From contig JAICIE010000008.1 of assembly GCA_025924515.1 (NCBI GenBank), forward strand, positions 1 through 57,289: DNA of 57,289 nucleotides, read 5' to 3'. This DNA is from Jatrophihabitans sp. Its GTDB lineage: Bacteria; Actinomycetota; Actinomycetes; Mycobacteriales; Jatrophihabitantaceae. The position numbers and the translations under genes are program-made. Of the stretch, positions 1 to 7,757 are shown one piece after another (within the stretch, counting starts at the first letter, position 1; every line of letters begins with the position of its first letter). The notes below the pieces were generated by a model. That model was given only the letters and a program-made list of their open reading frames with translations. It searched no databases and had not been told where the DNA came from.

Positions 1-113
1 AGGTGCTGGCTCGCCGCAGCCGCGCCGGCCACCCCACCGCTCGCGGTGGCCAGCGGAGCCGCCAACACAACCGCTGCCCCCAGCACCCGGAGCGCGAACC
101 CCAATCGCTTCAT
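1..113 (-). CDS. exported protein, N-terminal fragment (runs off window)
   Basis: Reading leftward from an ATG at 111-113, the 37 visible codons form a textbook signal peptide. It has a basic N-terminus (MKRLGFALR), a hydrophobic Ala/Val/Leu core, and an Ala-rich region ending in AGAAAASQ that offers AXA-type cleavage sites. A purine-rich GAGAGGG sits just upstream as a ribosome binding site. The mature protein lies outside the window, so no function can be assigned. Confidence 0.6.
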   Translation of the reverse strand, partial: MKRLGFALRVLGAAVVLAAPLATASGGVAGAAAASQH

Positions 114-649
114 CGCCGGCCACCCTCTCTGCGTGGTGGCCCCGGTCGCAGCGTTCGGTCGGCCGGCGCCGCCCTGGCTAGTGACTGCGCTGCCGCTAAA
201 GCGCTCGGCCCCCGCCCTACGGCGAAGAGAGCCCAGACACCTGTAGGCATGCAACGACCCGAGTATGGTGACCCGCCCACACAGCTGTCAACGCAGTGCC
301 GATTCGTCCCGATTTTAACCGGACAATGCTCCGCGTCGCTGCCCACACGGATCGAATACACGACCTCATCTCGATCAAGCGGAGTCGCTCCCAGCGCCCC
401 TCGCGGACGATGTATGCGTCAGGCTTAGCGGTCGAATGCGAGCTGGCGAGAAGTTTTGACGCCGGTGCGACATGCCGGTCGATCTTCGGAGCCAACAATC
501 GAAGATTGCTCTACGCATAGTGCGCAACGTCGCAACCTGACCGTGCCGGCAAGCACGCATCAGACTCATCGGAGCGCCTCGCCGACCGAGGAAGGCCGCG
601 CGTATCGACGGCTCGTGCGCGCTGGAGACAGGCGTCGACGTTTCCGGCA
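114..649. other. no gene seen
   Basis: About 540 bases with no ORF that has both a ribosome binding site and recognisable protein character on either strand. It presumably holds the promoter of the leftward exported gene and decayed sequence beyond the 3' end of the next pseudogene. Confidence 0.5.
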
Positions 650-1380
650 TTACGCAAGCGTTGTCGACAGCAACCACGTCGATGGCTCATGGTCGAGGCT
701 GAGCTCCCGGGCCGGCGGCAGTTGAGGTCGGTGTTCGAGCCGGAGCGGGCTCGTAGCGGTTCGATAGGCGTCGTGCCTCGCAGGGCCGATCAGCCAGGTG
801 TGGGCGGGCGGGACGGTTCAGAGCCGCCACGCCAGTTGCCGGGCTTCGTCCCCGCATTTCTTGGTCTGGGGCGCCGGTGGTGCGTCGGCGAATCGTGCGA
901 GGTACGACGTCCGGAGCTTCTTGAGCATCGCGTTGTCGCGCTTCACCTCGCCGAGTACGGTCACGCGACCGTCGTCGTCGAGCACGGCAAGGTCCAGTTG
1001 TAGGGCGGATGCCGGCAGCTCGAATCGGGCTCGAACGGCACGCGATGCGGTGGGTACCCCAGGTGGAGTATCGCTTCGCTGTACGCCGCGATCCGCGGGA
1101 GGTACTCGGCGTTGTACCAGCCTCCTGCGGGGGAGCGAGACAGCAGCGACCATCGCCCGCCCGGTTTCGGGCGGGCGAGGGTATTGAAAGGTCCGCCATG
1201 GTGCGGCGTGATCAGCCGGTTGTCCGCAGCCTCGAAGAAGCGGCTCAGGTTCTCCGCTGCGATCACGTTGGGCGTCGGAACGAGGGAACCGGACGACATG
1301 CGGGGGTTGTCGGCGAATAGTTCCGCTGCTGCCCGTCGGAGTAGATCGTCAAACCGCTCCCGATCTGTCATCGCTGCCAA
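650..1380 (-). pseudogene. nuclease-like hypothetical protein, disrupted by an 11-bp insertion and a nonsense codon
   Basis: The reading frame begins at a TTG at 1378-1380, or an ATG at 1369-1371 giving MTDRERFDDLLRR, and reads well to about position 1030. There TTCGAG is repeated 11 bp apart (1019-1024 and 1030-1035 on the opposite strand). Removing 11 bp restores a smooth join (RVPFELPASALQLDLAVLDD) and the frame continues through GRVTVLGEVKRDNAMLKKL. A TGA at 818-820 interrupts it where Trp would suit (AWRL*TVPPAHTWLIG), and the same frame then runs to a TAA at 650-652. The LDLAVLDDDG...EVKRDN segment resembles the D...ExK core of restriction-like nucleases; that is inference. The full family is not recognised. 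Apart from these two lesions the coding sequence looks intact, so inactivation may be recent, or one lesion could be a sequencing error. Confidence 0.7.
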
Positions 1381-1909
1381 CCTGAGTTGGACATTGCTGG
1401 TACCACGTCACCGTGTCAGCCGTACCGCATGGTTCGCAGCTCTACCTGGAGGCGGGCCAATCCGGCGGCGTGCGATCAGGGCGCCAGGATCTCTCCCCGA
1501 GCAGTCAGCTCGTCTCTCGCGCGGGCGCACCGGACTGTCGTCGGTTATTGCGGTCGCGGAATGAGATCACAGGCTTCTCGGAGCATGAATCTATCCCGTG
1601 TCGTGAGCAGTACCCGCGAGCTGCCACGGAACCGTGGCCGTGCAAGGAGGGGTCGTAAGCGATGGCTTCGTCGGCATGTGATCACCTAGGGTCCGGCTTA
1701 CCGATATGGCAACAAACCATCTCACCCGTGGCTGCAGCGGCGCCACCGCCTCGAGCGGGGACTTCTGCAGCGCTGACGGTGATTTGTTACGGCTTCCGAC
1801 AAAACGGCGCCGACCTTCGAGCCCACGCTTGGGGTGGTGTGCGGAGGCTTGACGGATCCGGCGCAGGCGGCGCAGACTCCGCGGCGTCCCATCACTGCGC
1901 CATTAATGA
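1381..1909. other. intergenic, no gene seen
   Basis: Roughly 530 bases upstream of the levanase. ORFs here lack ribosome binding sites and look like chance high-GC frames. The right end should contain the promoter of the GH32 gene. Confidence 0.5.
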
Positions 1910-1921
1910 GACAACGTTGTC
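1910..1921. promoter_or_regulatory. perfect palindrome GACAACGTTGTC, LacI-type operator candidate
   Basis: A perfect 12-bp inverted repeat with a central CG lies 47 bp upstream of the GH32 start codon. LacI-family operators typically show this symmetry and central CpG, and sucrose/fructan genes are commonly controlled by such repressors. It differs from the operator candidates at 11511 and 14299, so a different regulator, not in this window, is expected. Confidence 0.55.
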
Positions 1922-1968
1922 GGGTATGGCGGGCGACCGATCTTTATCCTCCTGGAAGGACAAGCAGC

Positions 1969-4602
1969 ATGCCTTCTCCCGCCCGAGCCTGGCTGTTCGG
2001 TCGACCGCGCTCCGTCAGGCGCGCAGCCCTCGCGCTGGTCGCGGGCGTCACGAGCGCGCTGGCCATGACGGCCACCGCCTCCGGCACGCCCGCGAATGCA
2101 GTTGGGCACGCCCCCTCGGCCGCTTCACCGGTGGGGTCCACCGCCACCTACACCGAGCGGTATCGGCCGCAGTATCACTTCACGCCCGCGCAGAACTGGA
2201 TGAACGACCCGAACGGCCTGGTTTATTACCAGGGCTGGTACCACCTGTTTTTCCAATACAACCCGTCGGGCAACACGTGGGGCAATATCAGCTGGGGACA
2301 CGCGATCAGCCGCGACCTCGTGCACTGGAAGCAATTGCCGGTCGCCATTCCCGCCGACGCTAACGAATTAGTGTTTTCGGGCAGCGCGGTCATCGACTAC
2401 CAGAACACGACGGGCTTCGGCACCCGGGCACACCCGGCGATGGTGGCGATCTACACGAGCGCGCGGCCCGATGGCACCCAGCAACAAGCCATCGCCTACA
2501 GCCTCGACAACGGGCGGACCTTCACCAAGTACGGTGTCGTCCTGCCCACCCCGAACCCGCAGGACCCCAATTCGCAACCCTCGAACAACTTCCGCGACCC
2601 GAAGGTGTTCTGGTACGGGCCGCGGCATGAGTGGATCATGGCGGCGGTATGGTCGGACCAGCACAAGGTTGCCTTCTACAGTTCGCCGAACCTCAAGAAG
2701 TGGACCTTGGTCTCGACGTTCGGTCCCGCGGGAGCCATCGGCGGGGTCTGGGAGTGCCCGGACTTGTTCGCGCTGCCCGACCCGACGCGGCCCGGGCGGC
2801 AGAAGTGGGTGCTCGTGGTCAATCTCAACCCCGGTGGGGTCGCGGGTGGTTCGGGTGCACAGTACTTCACCGGACGGTTCGACGGCACGACATTCGTTTC
2901 CGATGACAAGCCTTACACCCCACCGGCCGGGTCAAGTCTCGGGAGCTTCGACAATGGCACGTTCGACGGCTGGACCACCGCCGGAACGGCCTTCGGCGAC
3001 GGCCCGACCACCGGGAACGCACCGGGTCAGGGCGGTGTGAGCGGTTACGTGGGCAACGGCCTGGCGAACAGCTTCAACAACCCCGCCTTCGACGGCGGGA
3101 CCGGGACCCTGACCTCGCCCAACTTCACGATCGACAAGGCCTATCTCAACTTCTTGGTCGGCGGAGGAAACCACCCGTACATTCCGGGCTCGAAGGTGGG
3201 CGACAACTCACCACCCGGGACGGTATTCGCCGACTTCGAAGGCAGCACGTGGGGCAACGGCTGGACCGCCACCGGCGACCTGGCCGGCGCCGGCCCCGTC
3301 GCCGGCACGATAGGCGACCAGCAGCAGGTCACCGGGTACGAGGGCAACAAGCTGGTCAACACGTTCCTCAATCACGACACCACCCAGGGCGCCATCACCT
3401 CCCCGACCTTTACCATCAGCAGCGACTTCATCGACCTGCTGGTCGGCGGCGGTGATCACCCGTGGGGAGCGGCCAACCCGACGGCGGTCAACCTGGTGGT
3501 CAACGGGCAGGTCGTCGCCACCGCCACCGGGCAGAACGCCGAGTTCCTGAACTGGGTCTCGTGGGACGTACGCAAATACGCGGGACAGAAGGCCACCATC
3601 CAGATCGTCGATGAGAACTCCGGCGGCTGGGGACACATCCTCGCCGATCAGATCACCTTCTCTCCCGTGACGGCCGCTCCTCGCGCCGTGGACACCTCCG
3701 TCCGCCTCGTCGTCGCCGGCCAGGTCGTCCGCACCGCGACCGGGTCAAACAGTGAGACCCTCGACTGGGTGCACTTCAACGTTGCCGACCTGCAAGGCAA
3801 GACCGCGCGCCTGGAGCTGGTCGACAACAACACCGGCGGCTGGGGGCACCTCCTCGCCGACCAGTTCAGTCTCTCGGACACAGCTGCGCTTTCCGGCGTT
3901 GAGCGTGCGCACTGGATCGACTACGGGGCCGACGACTACGCCGCGGTTACGTACAACAACGTGCCCGACGGCCGGCGCATCATGATCGGTTGGATGAACA
4001 ACTGGAACTACGCCGGGGACATCCCGACCTCGCCGTGGCGCAGCGCGATGACCGTGCCGCGTGAGCTGTCGCTGCGGTCGGTCGGCGGCTCGCTGCGGTT
4101 GTTCCAGTGGCCGGTGCACGAGTTGCAGGAGCTGCACTCACGCCCGGTCCTCGGCATTCGCAACTTCAGGATTCGCGCGGGCGCGACACGGCTGCCGGCC
4201 GTCGGTAAAGCGCTGGAGGTTGACGCGACGCTGGCGCCCGGCTCGGCACGTCGCTACGGGCTTGAGGTCCGCGTCGGCAACGGACAGAGAACGGTGATCG
4301 GCTACGACCGCTCCGCAGGCCAGCTCTACATTCGCCGGACCAATTCCGGCGACGTGACCTTCGACCCGTCCTTCTCGCTCGTCCAGCAGGCGCCGCTGTC
4401 CGCGCCCGGCGGAGTCGTCCGCCTGCACATCATGGTGGACTGGTCGTCCGTCGAGGTGTTCGCGCAGGGCGGGCGGCTGTTGATGACGGATCAGATTTTC
4501 CCGAGTCCGTCCAGCGCGGGGCTGGCAGCGTTCGCCGCCGGCGGATCCGCGAAACTCGTGTCCTTGATCGTTCGCCGCATGCATTCGGCGTGGCAGCAGT
4601 GA
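1969..4602 (+). CDS. secreted GH32 levanase/inulinase-type fructan hydrolase with inserted beta-sandwich modules
   Basis: This 877-aa protein would hydrolyse beta-fructosyl linkages (levan, inulin or sucrose) outside the cell. The ATG at 1969 is chosen because GGAAGGA lies 8 bp upstream; the longer frame has no such site. A signal peptide covers about residues 1-45. GH32 hallmarks are present: WMNDPNG (77-83, Asp80 nucleophile), RDP (209-211) and WECPD (261-265, Glu262 acid/base). The five-bladed propeller is interrupted after about residue 315 by some 320 extra residues of repeated Gly/Asn-rich modules, and resumes at HWIDYGADDYAAV (649-661). The C-terminal GH32 beta-sandwich includes VDWSSVEVF. 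At 877 aa it is much longer than the roughly 500 aa of a plain GH32. It is monocistronic, with an operator-like palindrome upstream. Exo- or endo-activity and exact substrate cannot be told from sequence. Confidence 0.93.
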   Translation: MPSPARAWLFGRPRSVRRAALALVAGVTSALAMTATASGTPANAVGHAPSAASPVGSTATYTERYRPQYHFTPAQNWMNDPNGLVYYQGWYHLFFQYNPSGNTWGNISWGHAISRDLVHWKQLPVAIPADANELVFSGSAVIDYQNTTGFGTRAHPAMVAIYTSARPDGTQQQAIAYSLDNGRTFTKYGVVLPTPNPQDPNSQPSNNFRDPKVFWYGPRHEWIMAAVWSDQHKVAFYSSPNLKKWTLVSTFGPAGAIGGVWECPDLFALPDPTRPGRQKWVLVVNLNPGGVAGGSGAQYFTGRFDGTTFVSDDKPYTPPAGSSLGSFDNGTFDGWTTAGTAFGDGPTTGNAPGQGGVSGYVGNGLANSFNNPAFDGGTGTLTSPNFTIDKAYLNFLVGGGNHPYIPGSKVGDNSPPGTVFADFEGSTWGNGWTATGDLAGAGPVAGTIGDQQQVTGYEGNKLVNTFLNHDTTQGAITSPTFTISSDFIDLLVGGGDHPWGAANPTAVNLVVNGQVVATATGQNAEFLNWVSWDVRKYAGQKATIQIVDENSGGWGHILADQITFSPVTAAPRAVDTSVRLVVAGQVVRTATGSNSETLDWVHFNVADLQGKTARLELVDNNTGGWGHLLADQFSLSDTAALSGVERAHWIDYGADDYAAVTYNNVPDGRRIMIGWMNNWNYAGDIPTSPWRSAMTVPRELSLRSVGGSLRLFQWPVHELQELHSRPVLGIRNFRIRAGATRLPAVGKALEVDATLAPGSARRYGLEVRVGNGQRTVIGYDRSAGQLYIRRTNSGDVTFDPSFSLVQQAPLSAPGGVVRLHIMVDWSSVEVFAQGGRLLMTDQIFPSPSSAGLAAFAAGGSAKLVSLIVRRMHSAWQQ
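2947..3222 (+). repeat. GH32 insert, half-module A1
   Basis: Residues 327-418 (from FDNGTFDGWTTAGTAFG through SPNFTIDKAYLNFLVGGGNH) are a diverged copy of residues about 421-498. The copies align at GW-T-TG, the G-GNGLANSF / G-GNKLVNTF pair, SPNFTI / SPTFTI and LVGGGNHP / LVGGGDHP. A1 is not directly followed by its expected second half, but by a complete second module. Confidence 0.75.
3223..3666 (+). repeat. GH32 insert, complete nested module A2-B2
   Basis: Residues 419-566 form a complete unit: half A2 (FADFEGSTWGNGWTATG... to LLVGGGDHPWG), then half B2 (AVNLVVNGQVVATATG... to GGWGHILADQITF). It sits inside the A1/B1 pair at the point corresponding to its own A/B loop. Confidence 0.75.
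3688..3879 (+). repeat. GH32 insert, half-module B1
   Basis: Residues 574-637 (VRLVVAGQVVRTATG... to GGWGHLLADQFSL) repeat half B2. The copies match at LVV-GQVV-TATG, LDW/LNW, IVDENSGGWGH / LVDNNTGGWGH and LADQ. It completes the module begun by A1. Confidence 0.75.
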
Positions 4603-4635
4603 GGAGAATCAGCTAGACCCGGCGGCCGCCGCGGC

Positions 4636-4652
4636 TCCCGCGTTTTGCGGGA
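4636..4652 (+). terminator. weak hairpin downstream of GH32
   Basis: TCCCGC-GTTTT-GCGGGA is a perfect 6-bp stem with a 5-base loop, 34 bp after the GH32 stop. It lacks a U-tract, as is common in high-GC actinobacteria, so it is only a terminator candidate. Confidence 0.35.
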
Positions 4653-4679
4653 CCCCGGCGGCCAAAATCCCTCGCTCAG

Positions 4680-5299
4680 CCGCATTCCACCTGAGCGCGT
4701 TGGACATGGACGCCGACGTGCGAGCCGGAAATCCAGTCCAGAGCAGACCGTGCGGTTCCTTCTCAGGCTCGCTGAGACGACGCCCGCGGATCTGTCCGGG
4801 GACGACTACGAGAACCGTGTCGCCGTGATGGAAGCCGTCGGCGCCGATCTCATCGAGCAGGTCCTCACCTACTTGAAGCAGGGCCCGAACCTGCGGGTGC
4901 GGTTTAATGTTGACTGAGTGCCAACCACGCCGCAGCCGGGACGGCGGCCGGTCGTCCGTCCTCACCTCGACGTGCGAGTCGAGGACACCCGTCACTACTT
5001 CACTAACAACTTTGACCAGCGATCGAGCGGGTTCCGCTGGTTCTTCTCATTCCTTGCGGCGTTCACCGACTTGAGGCGCGCGACGCCGAGGCAGACCACA
5101 TCGTGCTGCTCGGCGAGCCGGGCCTGACGCTGCATGGTAAGGCGCAGGCGGACTTCCTCTTCTTCATTAACGACCGACTCGCGCCGGTCGCGCAGGTGCT
5201 CTACACGACCCACTCACCGTTCATGGTCCAGACAGACAAGATCAACCGTGTCCGGATCGTCGAGGATGGCGGCCCCAAGACCGGAGCGACCGCCAGCAA
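4680..5299 (+). pseudogene. relic of an OLD-family AAA ATPase/endonuclease
   Basis: Three fragments in succession read like the C-terminal half of an OLD/RecF-type overcoming-lysogenization-defect ATPase. The first is LLRLAETTPADLSGDDYENR...LRVRFNVD, ending at a TGA at 4915-4917. The same frame continues as VRVEDTRHYFTNNFDQRSSG and FRWFFSFLAAF. After a frameshift near 5070-5080 it becomes ADHIVLLGEPGLTLHGKAQA, INDRLAPVAQVLYTTHSPFM and VQTDKINRVRIVEDGGPKTG. LLGEPGLTLH is the degenerate Walker B/D-loop region (normally hhhhDEPGxxLHP) and TTHSPFM the switch His region. The N-terminal Walker A part is missing. At about 5300 the frame runs into an IS3-like fragment. Such proteins often act in phage defence; that role is family knowledge, and this copy is dead. 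Confidence 0.7.
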
Positions 5300-5396
5300 G
5301 GTCGGTGCGCCGCTGGGTGCGGCAGACACAGATCGACAGCGGCCATCGCCAGGGTGTCAGCGGCGAGGAGTTGGCCGAGATCCGCGACTCAAAATC
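5296..5396 (+). mobile_element. IS3-family transposase OrfA fragment
   Basis: In a frame shifted relative to the OLD relic, the peptide RSVRRWVRQTQIDSGHRQGV followed by SGEELAEIRDSK matches the helix-turn-helix/leucine-zipper junction of IS3-family OrfA proteins (family pattern: RRWVRQxxxDxGxRxGV...ExAEIRxLK). Both ends of the element and OrfB are missing. It directly abuts the OLD relic, suggesting an insertion-deletion event. Confidence 0.6.
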
Positions 5397-5540
5397 TACG
5401 CGACCGAGAGAAAGCCCGGCCGACGGCGGCACGTTCGGCCAGGCGGGTGCGGGCGTCGGCGCGCTCGCACGGTCCGGTTCGCCGCCCACGGCGGTACGGT
5501 CGCGGGGCAGGGTTCCCTTTGAGGGTCTCGGATCTGGCGG

Positions 5541-6668
5541 TCAGTCGTCCAGCCGGTACTGCTGAAGGGCCGCCTCGTCGATCTCGATTCCCAAGCCGGG
5601 GCGGACGGGCGCGGTGAACCGTCCGTTCGTTGCGGTCAGCGGCGTGGTGGGCAAGCTGTGCTCCATCGGGTTTACCAAGGGCTTGATCTCGACCTGGTGG
5701 CAGTGCGGCGAAGCGAAGGACAGCGCGAGGCTGGCGGCGGTGACGACCGCGCTCGACCAAGCGTGCGCGTTGACCTCACGGGCGGCGGCTCGGACTCGAC
5801 CGGCCGCGGCCAGCCAGCCGGTAACCCCTTCGCAGCGGCCGGGATCGATGCCGACGACGTCCACCGTGCCGGTGTCAACGATTCGTTGGATGCCACGCGG
5901 GGTCCACTCGCGTTCCCCGTAAGCGATCTTGGTGGTTACACGGTCTCGCAACTCGGCGTAGCCGCTCGGGTTATCCGCCCCCAGCGGCTCCTCGATCCAG
6001 GCGATCCCGAATTCCTCGAACGCCAGCGTACGGGCGATCGCGGTGCGCACGTCCCACGAGACCGACGCTCCAATGTCGATCATGATCGACTTATCGGGAC
6101 CGAGTTCGCGGCGCAGCGCTTCGACGAATGCGACGTCGCGGTCGGCGTCGATCCCGAGGGCGGCGGCGCCTCGCTTGCCGAAGCCGACCTTGATCCCCAC
6201 AGCATCGTGATCGGCGACCCAGCCGGCCATCCGTGCCGCCATGGCATTGAGGTCCGCCTCCATGGCGTGGCAACTGACCAACACGGGCAGGCTTTCGTGT
6301 ACCGCTCCGCCTATGAGGTCAAGGATGTTGAGGCCGGCCGCCTGACCGGTCAGGTCCCACAGTGCGATGTCCAACGCCGAGATGGCGAAAGAGGTTAAGC
6401 CGCCGTTGCCGTACCACCAGGTATGACCGGACAGGGCCTGATGGATGAGCGCATGCTCACGAGGGTCCCGGCTCAGCAGGAGAGGGCGAAGACCGTCGAC
6501 AAGCGCCGCCGTTGCTCGTGTCGCTTCCGGCCACATCGTCACCGCCTCGCCCCAGCCGCGAAGCCCCTCGTCCGTGCTGATCCTGACGAAGAGCAGGTGC
6601 CGAGTGGCATTGCTGTCATTCGGCTCGGCGTATGCGACGGGCAACGCCTCGACGTCGGTGATCTTCAT
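5541..6668 (-). CDS. mandelate racemase/muconate lactonizing enzyme family protein (enolase superfamily)
   Basis: A 375-aa cytoplasmic enzyme, probably a sugar-acid dehydratase or racemase that abstracts the alpha-proton of a carboxylate bound to Mg2+. An N-terminal capping domain (1-120) precedes the TIM barrel. Metal ligands are visible as Asp198 (MIDIGAS), Glu226/227 (WIEEP) and Glu252 (AYGEREW). A C-terminal His302 (NAHAWSS) with Asp270 or Asp275 (DVVGIDPG) would give the mandelate-racemase-type His/Asp dyad. The usual KxK on the second strand is altered: Lys160 is followed by Val-Gly (GIKVGFGK). It is the last gene of the leftward transporter operon and its ATG overlaps the stop of the MocA gene by 4 bp. 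Substrate is not determinable, but the context indicates an aldonate or similar acid. Confidence 0.88.
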   Translation of the reverse strand: MKITDVEALPVAYAEPNDSNATRHLLFVRISTDEGLRGWGEAVTMWPEATRATAALVDGLRPLLLSRDPREHALIHQALSGHTWWYGNGGLTSFAISALDIALWDLTGQAAGLNILDLIGGAVHESLPVLVSCHAMEADLNAMAARMAGWVADHDAVGIKVGFGKRGAAALGIDADRDVAFVEALRRELGPDKSIMIDIGASVSWDVRTAIARTLAFEEFGIAWIEEPLGADNPSGYAELRDRVTTKIAYGEREWTPRGIQRIVDTGTVDVVGIDPGRCEGVTGWLAAAGRVRAAAREVNAHAWSSAVVTAASLALSFASPHCHQVEIKPLVNPMEHSLPTTPLTATNGRFTAPVRPGLGIEIDEAALQQYRLDD

Positions 6669-7729
6669 GCGGTCGTCGCGGTGACGAAGGCCCCGCTGGC
6701 AGCGCTGCGATAGGCGAGTTCGAGGGCTTCGACCGTCCGCGCACCGAGCTCGCCGGGCGCCGGGTTGTCGGTCGTGCGGCCGAGCGCGAGATCGACGAGG
6801 CGACGCGCCGCGCGCTCGCCGTCGTACGCCCCCTCGCCGACTGAGACCTCGAGATCCGTCTGGCCGGTGTCAGGCCGGAACAGGGAGAAACGCTCGCGAA
6901 AGACGTCGACGTGCAACTGACCCTCGTCACCGACGGCCTCTACTGCGAGGTGGTGCTTGTTGCTGTCTGCTCCGATGTAGGACGAAGCTCCGCCGATGCT
7001 GCAGATGCCGCCCCCATCGAGCGCGAGACATATTGCGTCGTGCAGTTCTACGGGTGCGCCGCCCGGCGAGGACATGAGCGCGAAGGCGCCCCGCGCGCGC
7101 ACACCGGTGAGTCCGAAGGCCAGCGCGATCGCGTGGGAGAGCTGCGCCTGCCCATAGCCGCCCCCTGACAGCCGCGGATCGGTCCAGGTGGCCGACTCCG
7201 GAACCGTGTCGCGGTCGGCGTCCGGGTACACACCTGTATTCGTCAGCAGTTCTCGCGTCTGCGATGACATGGTCACCGAGATCTGCTCGACGGCACCGAT
7301 GCCCGCCTCGGCGAGTAGGGCCTTACCGCGTTCGACCATCGGTGCGTAATTCCAGCCGAAGGAGAGAAGCAAGTAACGGTTCGCCTGTTCGGCTGCGGAT
7401 ACGACATCCCAGGCCTGTTCGCTGGTGAGGGTGAACGGCTTTTCGCAGAGCACGTGAGCACCGGCCGCCAACGCGGCGCGGGCATGCTCATGGTGCACGG
7501 AGGTCGGACCGGCGATGACGGCGATGTCGATGTCCGCAGCGAGCACGTCGCGGTAGTCCTCAGACGCGATCTGGAAGCCGTACTGGTCCTTGATGCGCGC
7601 CAGTGCCTGACCGCCATGTCGGCAGACGCCGACGAACTCGACGTCGTCCGCCAGCTTGGCGAGCGCCGGCAGGTGAGCGGCGACCGCCCATGACCCGGCG
7701 CCGATGACTCCGAGGCGCAGCTTCGTCAC
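6665..7729 (-). CDS. Gfo/Idh/MocA family NAD(P)-dependent oxidoreductase
   Basis: A 354-aa sugar or cyclitol dehydrogenase. I choose the GTG at 7727-7729 because AGGAGGT lies 7 bp upstream; the longer frame to 7804 starts inside the permease gene. The N-terminal Rossmann fold shows GVIGAGSW (7-14), and ECP-type catalytic Lys97 lies in CEKPF (95-99). The C-terminal alpha/beta dimerisation domain follows. It would oxidise a sugar hydroxyl or the anomeric carbon, feeding the dehydratases of the locus. It sits between the permease gene (28-bp gap) and the enolase-superfamily gene (4-bp overlap), so it is co-transcribed with both. Confidence 0.9.
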   Translation of the reverse strand: MTKLRLGVIGAGSWAVAAHLPALAKLADDVEFVGVCRHGGQALARIKDQYGFQIASEDYRDVLAADIDIAVIAGPTSVHHEHARAALAAGAHVLCEKPFTLTSEQAWDVVSAAEQANRYLLLSFGWNYAPMVERGKALLAEAGIGAVEQISVTMSSQTRELLTNTGVYPDADRDTVPESATWTDPRLSGGGYGQAQLSHAIALAFGLTGVRARGAFALMSSPGGAPVELHDAICLALDGGGICSIGGASSYIGADSNKHHLAVEAVGDEGQLHVDVFRERFSLFRPDTGQTDLEVSVGEGAYDGERAARRLVDLALGRTTDNPAPGELGARTVEALELAYRSAASGAFVTATTA

Positions 7730-7757
7730 GGCAGAGACCTCCTGTTCGGCGAGTCGC

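Noticed and set aside
687-1199. 170-codon minus-strand ORF
   Set aside because: It is an Arg-rich alternative frame of the nuclease-like pseudogene; the frame that joins conserved segments is a different one.
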